Below are positions 1 through 10,502 of a stretch of 32,322 nucleotides of DNA, one piece after another (the first letter of the stretch is position 1; every line of letters starts with the position of its first letter). The notes beneath the pieces were generated by a model. The model searched no databases. It was not told where the DNA came from and was given only the letters and a program-made list of their open reading frames with translations. Made by a program: the position numbers and the translations under genes. This DNA is from Sperchopsis tessellata. Taxonomy: Eukaryota > Arthropoda > Insecta > Coleoptera > Hydrophilidae. The stretch spans positions 1 through 32,322 of the forward strand of contig JAWQRN010000278.1 in assembly GCA_033557685.1 (NCBI GenBank), in the 5' to 3' direction.

Positions 1-1
1 A

Positions 2-600
2 GTTGTTCGTTCACGAAGCACTTCCAAGAAAATGATCGCTTGTTTCTTCAGTTGTACTGGACATGTCGCAACCATTCCTTTAGTGGATCAAAAAACAGTT
101 ATCGCTGAATGGTATACAATAATTTGTTTGCCAGAAGTTATCGACAAAATTAGGAAAAACATCCGAAAACGTCGCATCATTCTTCATCAAGACAACGCCA
201 CCTCTCACAGAGCACGTCAAACAATTATTTGAAGGAGAAAAACATCGAATTAATGTCTCATTGCCCGTATTCACCTGATTTATCGCTTTCGACTTTGTTT
301 TGCTCCCCATTTTCATCACCTCAAGAAGCTGTTGAAGCCTTAAAAAACCATGATTTTGTCTCATCTCCAGCAGTTTTTAATTTGTCAATAGTGATTTCGT
401 CTTCAAGAGTCAAAGTAGCAATCTTATCGCTCTGACTCCGTAAAAAATGATTAAAAAACTTTTCGGCGAAAAACGTTTTGCTTCTGTAGAATCGATCAAA
501 AATGCTGTTAGATAATATTTTAGAAGGTTGGCGAATGATATCAAGTTATTCGATTTCAGCGTTCGCAATTAAAAGTCTCAAGAAGGAGGAATTTGAATGA
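2..600 (+). mobile_element. mariner transposase remnant
   Basis: Decayed mariner-family transposase, C-terminal half; the element runs off the left edge of the window. Translation from base 2 reads into a typical mariner core: KKMIACFFS, then TGHVATIPL, EWYTIICLPEV and ILHQDNATSH, which carries the second catalytic Asp. A stop and frameshift at about 229-232 break the frame; the next frame continues with KNIELM and YSPDLS. The third catalytic Asp (family D34D) should lie just after SPDLS but is out of frame there (SLSTLF). SSPQEAVEALKNH at about 325-350 and GEKRFASVESIKNAV at about 465-512 are mariner-like tail segments, possibly from a rearranged copy. No terminal inverted repeat was found. 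Known for the family: cut-and-paste transposition at TA. Here: certainly inactive. Confidence 0.88.
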
Positions 601-704
601 CTATTTTGCGAATTATGTACTGCCTAGGAATATATAGTATATATAAAGATTATCTGTGCGCATCTTAATAGCACACCTTATTCAGTAGTCATTTCATATC
701 ATAC

Positions 705-724
705 AGTGATAATAATAATAATAA
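705..724. repeat. (ATA)n short simple repeat
   Basis: A short ATA/ATAATA run lies just before the 5' truncation of the following LINE fragment. A similar run sits at that fragment's 3' end (about 1768-1782), so the fragment is bracketed by AT-trinucleotide tracts. Confidence 0.7.
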
Positions 725-1775
725 TCTAATAAAACATTAAAGAAAGAAATATTGAAATGCATGGAACAGCACGAGACGTATTTTGGTTTTCCACAAAATG
801 TAAAGGAACAACATACAGATATCAAGAAGACCTTAGGAGGCACATACAAGACTCGATTAAGGGCTATATTAAAAACAAAATTAAATTCACGAAACGTTTC
901 CAAAGGTATTAATACTTTCGCGTTGCCTTTGTTAACATTTTATTTTGGTTTAATAAAGTGGTCAACCACTGAGTTAGAAGAAATAAAGACACTAAACAGA
1001 ACTCAATTAACAAAACACAGAAATTTACATCCAAACGCATGCAAGGAAAGAGCAACGATAAGCAGAAAGGAAGGAGGAAGGGGACTAATTGACGTTAAAG
1101 ACTTACACAGAAAACAAATAGAAACCCTATCTAAATACGTTTATAGCAAAACACACAAATACATAACGCAATAAGGATATCAGACAAGAAATACACGCCA
1201 CTTAACCGCACACTACAAAATGAAATACAAGAGACACGAAATTCACTACAGTAGAAGAAAGAAATATGGTCTCAAAAGAGCTTACACGGAAAACACTATA
1301 AAAACGTTAACAATGAAAACATCAATAAAGATTTAACGTACAAATTTCTGAAGGAAAAAAGGCGAACTTTACCCCGAAACGGAAGGATTTATCATTTCCA
1401 TTCAAGACCAAGTAATATCTACTAAAAACTACAGAAAATACATTGTAAAAGACGTCAATTACAGATAACACATGCAGAAAATCTAATTGATATGGCGGTG
1501 CCTAACGACAAAAATGTAACAAAAAAATAAAGTGAAAAAATATAAAATTATCAACCACTGGCAGTCTTTCAGTCACTGGAATCACACCACATGCACACAT
1601 CAAACATCTATCCTAATTAAGTCTTTCACAAAACGTACATACCCGAAAACCAAAAGCAGTAATTCAAAAATTTGTCACATTGTCAGAAAATTTTATAATT
1701 TTTTTTTAAATCAACAATAGTAATTTTAAGTAGACTTGCACTAGCCCGTCTGAGAAATCAATCAAGATAAAAATA
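725..1775 (+). mobile_element. LINE fragment, R2/R4-like (restriction-like endonuclease type), 3' part
   Basis: C-terminal part of a LINE polyprotein, truncated at the 5' end. Bases 752-1174 are one open frame: YFGFPQN (thumb region after the reverse transcriptase), ILKTKLNSRNVSKGINTFA, LLTFYFGLIKWS and RKEGGRGLIDVKDLH. After the stop at 1174, degraded frames continue with YTPLN, SLHGKH and, at about 1371-1430, ETEGFIISIQDQVIST followed by NYRKYIVKD. The CCHC-type knuckle and most of the restriction-like endonuclease expected next are missing: the frame passes from NYR straight to NLIDMAVPND (about 1480-1510). A last conserved block ends CHIVRKF at about 1676-1693. An AT-trinucleotide tail follows. 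I assign it to the R2/R4-like group from this block order; the exact clade is uncertain. Non-functional. Confidence 0.75.
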
Positions 1776-1777
1776 AT

Positions 1778-3222
1778 AATAATATAATTTTATTGTCATA
1801 AAAATTCTACATAGATTATCGACTTTGTCAACAAAGAAAAATCGAAATTTTACAATAGTTTCCGAAACCAAATCATGCAAAAACACATTTTATAAACAAT
1901 ACTCGTCACATCAATAAAATTAATTAAAACAAAAATTAGTTGCATTTGCATCTAGATACATGTGTTAAACATAAATTACCATATGAAACCATGTATGTGC
2001 ATACAAAACATAATAAATACATCACATCATAAATATTAACGTTACAAATATCCACGTAATCGAAATCAAACAAACAACCAAATGTACAAATACATGTGCA
2101 AAGGCAAAATCAACTAAATAACAAAATATACAATAAAAACGCGACACAAGCAAAACCATGGGCAGACAATACATCTAGTCATAGAAAACTATCATCACGC
2201 TGACAACAACTCACCTACAGAACAAAAATATTCTTCTATAAAAATGCTTTTATTTTTTTTTAATTTTAAATGAGATCCTTCCAAACACATATGGAAAATG
2301 GTTGTAATGGGTCATCATTACTACCTCTGGTTCTTTCTGAGTCTGAGTAACCCTACATCTGGGTATTACTAAATCATCACAAATCCTCTCGTTCTATCTG
2401 CTTGCCTCTAAAATTTTGTTAGGAAATCTCGAACATAACAAGTTCAGACGTAGATATACAGTGATTGAAAGTTAAGGATACTCAAATTCCTGAATGCTTG
2501 CCTACAAGAACTTCTAGGTGGAATGTCCACGATCGCTCGTATGATCTTCTTCTGAAGGAACACGCCTGTCGCTTCAGTCGAATTGCCCCAACACAGAATA
2601 CCATGTGCCAATCGCTAATGGGCATGGGCAACGTAATATGTCCTCAATATATCTAATTGTGTATCATATATACAACGCTTCTGAAAACTCGCGAAAAAAT
2701 GAGAGCAATTACTGGAATGATGGTGAGCCCCAGAAATTTCACCGAAAATTCATAGACAACACTATGATTACTGAATCTCGCCAAAATGCTGTGGTCATTG
2801 GTTTTATTATTCGGTGTGTATAGTAACAAATTGGTTACTTTTTTTCATCCAAGACCAACTCATTATCTGAGCACCATAGGACGATTAGCTGCCCGCGAAA
2901 AATACCCCAGAGATGATACTTGAATGGTAATCGTCATGTCGTCAGCATATAAAGATAAATAATTATCAAGTGATAAATTCAGCATAAAGTCATTTATAAA
3001 AAATAAAAACAATAACGGCCCCAAAAGACTATTCTGATGCACACCAGACTCCAAAACAGCCGATCAAGACCTGTGAACAATTCCACTCATTCTGATTTGC
3101 ACCAGTATTACTGCAACCAACGAAGCGCTAATCCTCTCGCACCGTATCTCTTCATCTTTCCCAAAAGCAATCCATGCATTACCGTGTCAAAAGCCTTTGT
3201 TAAGTCATAAGATATGGTTTCT
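1778..3222 (-). mobile_element. CR1/jockey-like LINE, C-terminal half and 3' UTR
   Basis: Read on the minus strand from 3222 downward: DLTKAFDTVMHGLLLGK (RT motif with first catalytic Asp), a broken palm region, then at 3054-2863 SGVHQN, LLGPLLFLFFINDF and LYADDMTI, with the YADD catalytic pair intact. Further on come FSVKFLGLTI (about 2718-2745), LCWGNSTEATGVF (about 2560-2600) and IRAIVDIPPRSSCRQAF with NLSILT (about 2470-2540), the usual end of CR1/jockey-type ORF2. The rest (1778-2440) is AT-rich 3' UTR; the 3' limit is placed at the minus-strand GACAATAAAATT near 1778-1793 and is uncertain. The upstream RT half is absent, because a second LINE 3' end abuts at 3222. Several frameshifts; inactive. 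Confidence 0.82.
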
Positions 3223-3224
3223 TT

Positions 3225-3890
3225 TTAAATTTATTTAAAGGCTTTTTTGGTACCAGAGCCCGTAAGCCTACTTAACTATTAACAGTAAAACTAATAAACA
3301 TATGTTGCAACAGATACGCCCATAGATAACTTAAATTATTTTCCCCACATTCACTAGAAAACCTACAATTAGGCCAAAAACCTTTTTCTTATTGGAAAAC
3401 AATAGAGTAACAATACTAAATGGCATGGGTAAACCCTGACTAAACAAGTTAGCTAATAATTCATTTGTAAACAATTTTTGAAGACGACAACCAAAGAAAA
3501 GTTGGTTCAAATCTCCAATCTCGTATCCACATTCACATGCAGGGGAATCAATAACACTGATCTTCTACAAATGCGCCAGATATTGGCTATGACCAAACTG
3601 GTCTGGTCTTGTTATCGTAGTGTTATACCAGAGTGATACAAAATAGTGCCTATACCAAGGTATTATATGAACCGTAGGGTGTATGGCAGCTTAATGTGTC
3701 ATTTTTTAATCAATTTGATTGGAACCTGAATACTTTTGCTTAGAGGTTTATTTCTCATGAACTAAATTTTCTGATCTTTATATACCCACTGCATGTATCT
3801 TTTGCGAATTGAGCTTATAGCTTTTTCACCTCTGTTAGTTATATTTTGAACACAAGTAAACTCAACTCTCCTAAGAATGTCTCTTAGTTG
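3225..3890 (-). mobile_element. LINE 3' end (I/R1-like ORF2 tail)
   Basis: Minus-strand reading gives the C-terminal tail of another LINE ORF2: ITNRGEKAISSIRKRYMQW at about 3790-3850, then QFGHSQYLAHL, and at about 3500-3550 SPACECGYEIGDLNQLFFGC, a CCHC-like zinc knuckle typical of I/R1/jockey-group tails. After it, NELLANL, LPMPFSIVTLLFSNKK and LIVGFL precede a short 3' UTR that ends with an A-rich stretch next to 3222 (minus strand AATAAATTTAAAAAGAAA). The A-rich end abuts the interior of the neighbouring LINE's reverse transcriptase, so this copy probably landed in it. Stops and shifts throughout; 5' truncated. Clade uncertain. Confidence 0.65.
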
Positions 3891-3904
3891 CCCATTTTAG
3901 TAAG

Positions 3905-3990
3905 ATTAGCGGCTTGGTAGCCATAGAGGTAAGGGGCTATTCCCATGTGATACCGCGGCATCACGAGTTCGATTCCTCGCACAGGAGACT
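3905..3990 (+). mobile_element. tRNA-like SINE head
   Basis: The sequence GGCTTGGTAGCCATAGAGG followed about 50 bases later by GAGTTCGATTCC looks like the A and B boxes of an internal RNA polymerase III promoter (B box GTTCGATTC at 3967-3975). A complete cloverleaf cannot be folded: the T stem has a mismatch with a TTCGATT loop, and no matching acceptor stem is seen. A tRNA-derived SINE head is therefore more likely than a tRNA gene. The body may extend through the AT-rich DNA toward the (TTA)n run near 4511-4528, but that end is not supported. Confidence 0.5.
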
Positions 3991-5009
3991 TTTATTAGTA
4001 TTAAATCAAGTCGTTAAAAATTAGCTTAGTTATAATTATTATAATTAAAATATGATTATAATTGTTTTAATCAAAATATATGTATATAAAAATAGTTGTT
4101 GGCCATGGCAGAGCGACTACAGCCAGGGTGAAAAAAAGTAAGATTACTCGCCTACGGTTATGTCCCTTGTAAAAGTGGACGTCAGCACTTATTTGAGGAT
4201 CAAATGTTCAGTTTTTTTGTGCAAAGAAATAGTTTAGTACAAAATTCATAGTTACGTTATTCAATTTTTTAAGAGTATCTCCCGAACAGGTCAATTTTAT
4301 TTTTTAAATTGTCATCTTGTGTCCAATGGTTATCTTAAAAACATTAAATAACGCAAATATGAATTTTTTTCCGAACTTTAGCGGCACATTATATATCCTT
4401 AGAAGTTTGAGTATATAATAAATATGAAGAGTTGTAGCATGCTTACGCTAATCTGAACTGTATGCATACTTTATTATATATTTGTTTTTAGGTTATCAAT
4501 AAAGACAGAATGTTATTATTATTATTATCATTCATATTATTATATAAAAACTTACTAAAAACGTACATTTTTATAGGGGCTATATTAGGCATCATTACAT
4601 TATAGCTACAACCAACAAAGTAAATCAATATTTAACCCCTAGGTTAGATTTATGTATACAATTTTACCACAAGTCAGGGGCTATTGATTTTTCGAATAAA
4701 GAAAACAAGAAATGTTCCTACTAACTTATCCTCAAAGCTACATTAATTTACTATAATAGAAACATTTATTTATCTATTTCGTTAGACTTCCAGGTAGATA
4801 AGGGGGTAAAGAATTGTATGTCCTCAATAACCGTAATAATACGATACTTATTACTTGATCTATAAAACGCAAGCCGGTATTAATCAATGAAAATGTTGAA
4901 AATCTAATAATAACAGAAAGTTTGATTCTTTAGGTGGCTTGTACAAAACGTTAATGCTGTGTTTGTATTCGTTGTTGTGGTTACATCGTTATGAGTTATT
5001 TTGTAGTAG
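3991..5009. other. AT-rich stretch without recognisable gene
   Basis: No protein similarity is visible on either strand. It may hold the SINE body. A (TTA)n run at about 4511-4528 after AATAAAGACAGAATG has the look of a retroposon 3' tail, the only structured signal here. Confidence 0.5.
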
Positions 5010-8000
5010 TTATTTGAGGATGTGCTCAAACTCTCTAACACTCTTTTCGAAACCGGTAAAATTGATATTTCTGAAACTATTTATCAACATAGTATCCGTA
5101 AGCAAATCAGTGGTTTGAGAAAGTATAGCAATGTATCGAAATTCTTTCAAATTATAATAGCCAGATTTACGTTTGTACATAAGTGTTATTTTCTTCACAT
5201 GCCAATCCGTAACCGTATGTCAGCGATCATCAAGGCCATCTTGACTTTGTTTACGGCGGCTCTAAACAACCCCGTGGAAGTTGTTGAAAACCATGTCTTT
5301 AGGTTCTTTAACCATGATATACGCCTTCTACTTGTGCCCCTTCTTCCATCCACCTTTTCCTGTAGCACCAACTGGAGTAATCCGTAACGCTGTTGGTTTC
5401 TGTTGGTGTCCCAAATATTCGAGTTTCTACGTTTTACTATGTTCATAATTTCCATTTTCTTGTCTAGTTGTTCCAGAACTCTCTTATTTGTGACATGTTA
5501 TGTCAGGATATATTTAGTATGTGTCTGTATAGTCACATTTCGAAGGCAACCAGTCTTTTGTCTGTTGCTTCCGTTACTGTCCAGCTTTCTTCATCTTAAA
5601 GGATAACCGAAAAAAAACATAGAAGCGTGGTAATCTGATATTGTTTTCATATATAGTTATATGCACTTTAAAAGGTTTGACATTTTTATGAAAGTTGTTC
5701 TTGCCTCTTCGAGTTTGCACTTTATTTCCCTTCAGTGCTACCGAGGGAAGTGCAAGTTTTGACTTTTTCTATGGCTTTTTGGTTGATAAATAATTGACCT
5801 TGTGTTTTTGCTCGCTACCATATATTTTTTTTTGTGTTTATATCTATTCCGAATTCTTGACTTATTTAAGTAATTTTATTCATAATCTCTTGTAGGTCTT
5901 CGAAGTTTCCTGCCAGTACCACGGTCTCCTCGGCGTATCTTATGTTGTTAATTATTTATCCATTTACCATTAGTCCTTTCAAGGAATCCTGTAGCGCTTG
6001 ACTAAAAATTGTCTCGGAGTAGATGTTATATAATAGAGGGGACAGGATACATCACTGTCTTACATCACATTGGATTTGTATAGCTTCTGATATATACATA
6101 TGTTTTGTTATATGAGAGCTGTTTGGTTCCAGTAAAAGTATTCCAATTGCTTTCGTTATGTTGATAAGTTTATGGTGTCGTACTCTATCAAAAACTATCA
6201 GGCATACTTGCACATCACAATTTACATCACTGTAGCGTTGGAGAAGTACCTGAGGGCAGAATAGTGCCTCTCGAGTTCCTGTTGCTTTTAATGAATCCGA
6301 ACTGAGTGGGTCCCATATGTTGTTCACAGAGTATATACAGTCGCTGGTGGATTATTTTCAAGAAGGTTTTCAACATGTGGCTCATCAAAGTTATCATTCT
6401 ATAGTCACTTCATTTGTTTGCATTCGATTTTTTGGGGATAGCTCTAAAAGTAGACTTGAGCCATTTTGAATATTGCCTCAATCATAAATCGTATTGAGTA
6501 CGTTAGTAAGTCTTCCAATGTTCTCGTCATCTAATTGCTTTAGCCGTTTTCTATGTGTGTCGTCGGGACCTATCGCTTTACCGTCCTTCATAAGTGATAT
6601 CGCTTTTTTAATCCTTCGTGATAGGTGGCCTGGTTAAGCCTTCTGGTGTTTCTATGTCTGTTCGGTTATCTTTAAATAGTTCTGCAATATAATTCCGCAA
6701 AGTTTCCATTTCTTTCCTTTTATCGGTTAGGCAAACACCATTATCATCAATCAAAGTACCAAGTGGTCGTGATTTATAAAGACCTGCTACTTCGCTAACA
6801 TTTTTTTGGAGATTAAAATTGTCATATATTCTTTCTAGTTCATCAATTTCTTTAAATTTTTCGTTATACCATTTATCTTTGGCTTGCCTTATTTCGTTTC
6901 TTCTTTCTCTCTGTACATTGTTATATTCTACTTTGCTTGTTAATTTTGCTTTTCGTCTTGTATACGTCATTAGCAATATGTATTCTGTCATCCATGGTTT
7001 CCTTTGTTGGGTTTCTTGTTTTAAGTGTTGCTCCCTTGTTGTTGTAATTGATTTATTGGAAGTTGTAATTGATTTATTAAAAGTTGTAATTTCTTCTTCG
7101 ACATTTGTTTCTACTTTCTACATGCTTAATTCCTTCATTAGTGCACTGTGTGGTTTGTTCTTTAATTGTTTCCTCTGTGAGTTTTCCCAGTCCCAGTCTT
7201 TAGTCTTGTTGCTTCGTGTTATTCATTTTAATTTCAAATTTACCTACTAATGGGTTATGATAGGAGCTTGGATATGCTTTTACAAACAGGCAACAGTTCC
7301 TGAAGCATTTGTTAATTAAAATAAAATCTATTTGAATTCTTATAATGTTATCCGGCCCATCGCTTTGTGCCTTTCAGATGCAGAGCCTGCGAGGATGCAA
7401 TTTAAAGATGGTATTGAGTACAGCCAGTCTATGCTCTTCCGCGAATAAACTGAGTCTATCACCCCATAGGGTCATGTAAGTTCTCCTTGCCTTACTTCTC
7501 CTATTTTGGAGATAAAATCTTCCATAACAAGCGTAATTTTGGGTTGTTTTAGTGCCAGCAGTATTTTTGTTAGCGAGTCGTAGAAGACTTCCACGTCCTC
7601 GTCACACTTCTATGTGGTAGGTGCATAAACCTGTAGAATATTGAGTCCGACTGGACTGGTGTTTATCTGCATTAGGAGTATTACTTCTGATATTAGCACG
7701 AAGATTGTCACAAATTTCGATATGCTATTATATATGATTATTCCTACTCCATATTGATGGTTATCATTGTTGCTTCAAGAGTAAAACACTCTATGAGTGC
7801 TTATGTGACAATCGCCAGATTTAGGCCAGCGCATCTCACTGATTCCCACAATTCCCAGTCCCAACATTTCCATTTGTATGGCGTCATGAATTAGTAAAGA
7901 TTACGTACATTCCACGTGCCGATTTTTATTTCTAGTTTGTGTATATTTAGGGGCCTGCCCATGTTTGTTGTGTGGGGGTTTTCTCTACCTGCTCTTGAAA

Positions 8001-8353
8001 TTCGATTTCCATAATCAGTACCTTATCTATGGAGAAATTTGTAGCCATTTTGATTTTTCTTATGAACCCTTAATACAGGAGCTTTCTCTTGCCTTCTATA
8101 TCTCTATACCATTGACCACTTATTTTTGATTATTCCGCTTTTAGAGCTTATGCTAGACCCTATGGCAAAGAAGTGCCCGATTTACAGCCGCCCATTCTGG
8201 GGCAGACGCTGCAGTGTCAATTTTGGTTCGCCTCGGGTATTTCATTTCTACAATACCACCTATATCTGGTAGGCATTCCCCTATCCACCACCTGGGGAGG
8301 CGAACGGGAGTGTTACCTAGCCCATCTGTATAAGCTGAAGATCGATCCATCAT
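5010..8353 (-). mobile_element. RTE-like LINE, nearly full length, degenerate
   Basis: One decayed non-LTR retrotransposon read on the minus strand. Order: a 5' region (8353-8153, SSAYTDGLGNTPVRLPR; part of the 5' UTR or leader); APE-type endonuclease starting KIGTWNVR at about 7926-7903, then YGVGIIIYNS, LQVYAPTT and the downstream blocks to about 7240; a linker with YTRRKAKLTSKVEYNNVQRE, KWYNEKFKEIDELERIYDNF and LRNYIAELFKDNRTDIETPE (6991-6608); reverse transcriptase with FDRVRHHKLIN at about 6190-6160 and ILSPLLYNIYSE at about 6050-6015. The catalytic YADD reads YAEE at 5926-5937. The C-terminal tail RYGLLQLVLQEKVDGRRG, RRRISWLKNL and GLFRAAVNKVKMALMIADIR is at 5400-5230. The 3' UTR runs to about 5010, end uncertain. 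Many stops. Block order fits the RTE/BovB-like group. Confidence 0.85.
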
Positions 8354-8716
8354 GTACAGATATTTCTACATAAGTGCGAAACATTTCAAGGGGAAATTCC
8401 TTAGGTAATTTCATGCAAAAAAGTTCATATACACATATGTATGTCCTAAACAACATAATTTTGAAGTTTTACTCTGTACAATTTTTAGAAAGTCTCAAAC
8501 CTTGTTTATGGCATATAAATCTAGAAAAATTGTGGAAAGTAAAATGTGTTACATGAGGGGTATAAAAAAAATTGGAAAGCTGTAAGTTCAGATATTTTTT
8601 AATTGGTCAGTGACGTGATGATACTTGTGACTTGTGATTCTTTTGTATTCACGGCTTTCAAAATATTTACGTATACGTGTCAGCGTGTCAGTTAAATGAG
8701 ATTTATTGTATTTGAA
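8354..8716. other. Inter-element AT-rich stretch
   Basis: Between the LINE 5' end and the piggyBac coding relic. It holds an imperfect inverted repeat (separate entry) and probably the piggyBac 5' end, although no terminal inverted repeat could be assigned. No protein-like reading. Confidence 0.45.
8467..8547. repeat. Imperfect inverted repeat
   Basis: TTTTACTCTGTACAATTTTTAGA at about 8467-8489 is mirrored by TCTAGAAAAATTGTGGAAAG at 8520-8539 and beyond: the reverse complement TTTTACTTTCCACAATTTTT matches the left arm at 16 of 20 positions. The loop is about 30 bases. It could be the core of a small MITE or foldback element; nothing else identifies it. Confidence 0.45.
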
Positions 8717-10176
8717 ATGAGTACATCTAGTAATGATGAATTGTAATATACTTTAAATGATGGCACTGCTACTTCACATAAACAAAAAACTGCTTGCTAT
8801 GGAAAAAACTCGACAAAATGGGCTAAAGAAACACCTTAAAGAAGTACAGTAAAATCTCACAACATAATATGGGACTATGCAAAACTAAAAGGCCCCACCT
8901 ACAACTCCTTTAGAAGCTTGGAAACTCCTTATTACAGATGATATTTTGGACATAATTCTGAAACACCCAAAGTACTGTGCTTTTAAAAAATGCACAAATT
9001 CTAATTCAAATTTTGCACCAACAAGTACAACAATAAAATTGAGATCGAAGCTTTCATCAGTTTATTATTTATAAGAGGTATATTCAAGTCAGGTCATGAA
9101 GACCTTAAATCATTATGGGCTACAGATGGAACAGGAAGTGATCTTTTTTGATGTACAATATCCCTTGTACGATTCTTATTTCTGTTATCTTATCTTAGAT
9201 TTGACGACCAACATACACGACAAGAAAAAATTCAAAGAAACAAGCTATCTTCATTTTTTGATTTATTTAAGAGTTTTGTGAATATCTCTCAATAAAATTA
9301 TGTACTTGGCCTCCACATAGAATAAACAAAATGCTTGTGTATTTCCGGGGTAGATGTGCATATATAATGTATAGCCCAAACAAGTCCGCAGAATTTGGGG
9401 TTCAAACACTAGCCGCAAACACACTACAAGCTAAATGCGAAAGTTTACACCGGGAACAGTTTGGATAAAACAAAAAAAAGTTCTCATTCAACTAAAGTTG
9501 TGTTTCATTTGGTACAACCGATTGAAAACACCAGCAGAAATGTGGCATACGACAACTGGTACACGTCTATGGATATGGTTCACGAACTCAAGGAGAAATA
9601 ACTGGGCTATTTAGGCACAAAAAAAAACAGAAGAATGATTCCGGAAGAATTTCCACCCAATAGAAAAAGTCCAGTTAATTCATCAAGATTTAGGTTTACT
9701 TCCGAAAATAACTTTGGTTTCGTTTGTACCAAAGCAAGAAAAAATGGTTGTATTGATTTCCAGCATTCATTATGATAATGCTGTTGATGAAAATAGCAAA
9801 AAACCATGCTAATTATTCAACACATCGCAACCCGATGCTGTCCTGTGGTAATTTGTTATAGTATTATGAACATTTCTGGCGTAAATTGTTGAATAATTTA
9901 CCAATTCTCCACTGGTAAAAATATAACGAGGTATACTTTTTTGAAAGAACTTGGTATTGCAGAGTAAGTAGTCTTTCAGGAGATGTTATTGGAGTTGCAA
10001 TGGAGGACATATCAAACCCAGTACAGGATCAAGGTGTAAAAAATTGGAAAAGGTGTGTATTTTGTCCTAAAAAAGACCGCAAAACAAGTTCATGTCCAGT
10101 GCGTAATTTACCAATTTGTTTACAATGTACCATAAAAGTGTGTCGAAATTGTAAATATTTTTTTTTATTATTATAA
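8717..10176 (+). mobile_element. piggyBac transposase relic
   Basis: Broken but collinear piggyBac transposase. The reading starts at ATG 8717 (MSTSSNDEL, then a stop). It continues through shifts with CYGKNSTKWAKETP, HNIIWDYAKLKGP and LEAWKLLITDDILDIIL, then RGIFKSGHEDLKSLWATDGT at about 9073-9132, a hallmark block. Next is a degraded segment including AKVYTGN. NVAYDNWYTSMDMVHELKEK at about 9537-9596 keeps an Asp equivalent to the second catalytic one. GYLGTKKNRRMIPEEFPPNR follows, then SSIHYDNAVDENSKKPC at about 9760-9812. The segment with the first catalytic Asp is damaged. The end encodes a Cys-rich domain: WKRCVFCPKKD, SSCPVRNLPICLQC and VCRNCKYF, then the stop at 10174-10176. Length is close to a complete transposase. 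TTAA-flanked termini were not confirmed. Inactive. Confidence 0.9.
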
Positions 10177-10502
10177 ATATTATTAATATATGTTAGTAAA
10201 CACTCTATGATGACAAGTAAAATTATATGTCTTTGCTATGATCAATATTTTATAAAGGGTCACAGTTAACCATCAGTAGCAGTTGATTGACACATATTTG
10301 TCGCTAGCAGTTAAGTGTTAAAAACCCAAACACCCTGTACCTCAAAAAACTATGCATAAAATGTCCCAAGGAATCAACCTCTGAAGTTTTTTTCCAGTTT
10401 TTAGGGATACCTGTATATGTGGATATAACCATATATCTTTAACGAATTTATTGATGAGGACTAGTGGTATTCAATATTACACATAAAAGGGGTGACATTC
10501 CG
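10177..10502. other. piggyBac 3' flank, no gene
   Basis: Probably 3' UTR and end of the piggyBac element. A stretch read on the minus strand as ACTGGAAAAAAACTTCAGAGG (about 10380-10400) weakly resembles GGTATAAAAAAAATTGGAAAG at 8559 and could be a decayed terminal repeat, but the match is too poor to assert. Confidence 0.35.

Noticed and set aside
2212..2235. Minus-strand recursive splice site (TTCTGTAG/GTGAGT)
   Set aside because: Pyrimidine tract is short and interrupted; it lies in a LINE 3' UTR. Kept only as a measure of chance matches.
3905..3990. Functional tRNA gene
   Set aside because: B box is good, but the T stem is mismatched and no acceptor stem or anticodon arm can be folded; a SINE head fits better.
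5022..5387. Plus-strand 121-codon open frame
   Set aside because: Antisense shadow of the RTE-like LINE tail, which matches conserved blocks on the minus strand.
6819..7250. Plus-strand 143-codon hydrophobic frame that looks like a membrane protein
   Set aside because: Antisense of the LINE linker region (Lys/Glu-rich on the minus strand reads as Phe/Leu/Ser-rich on the plus strand).
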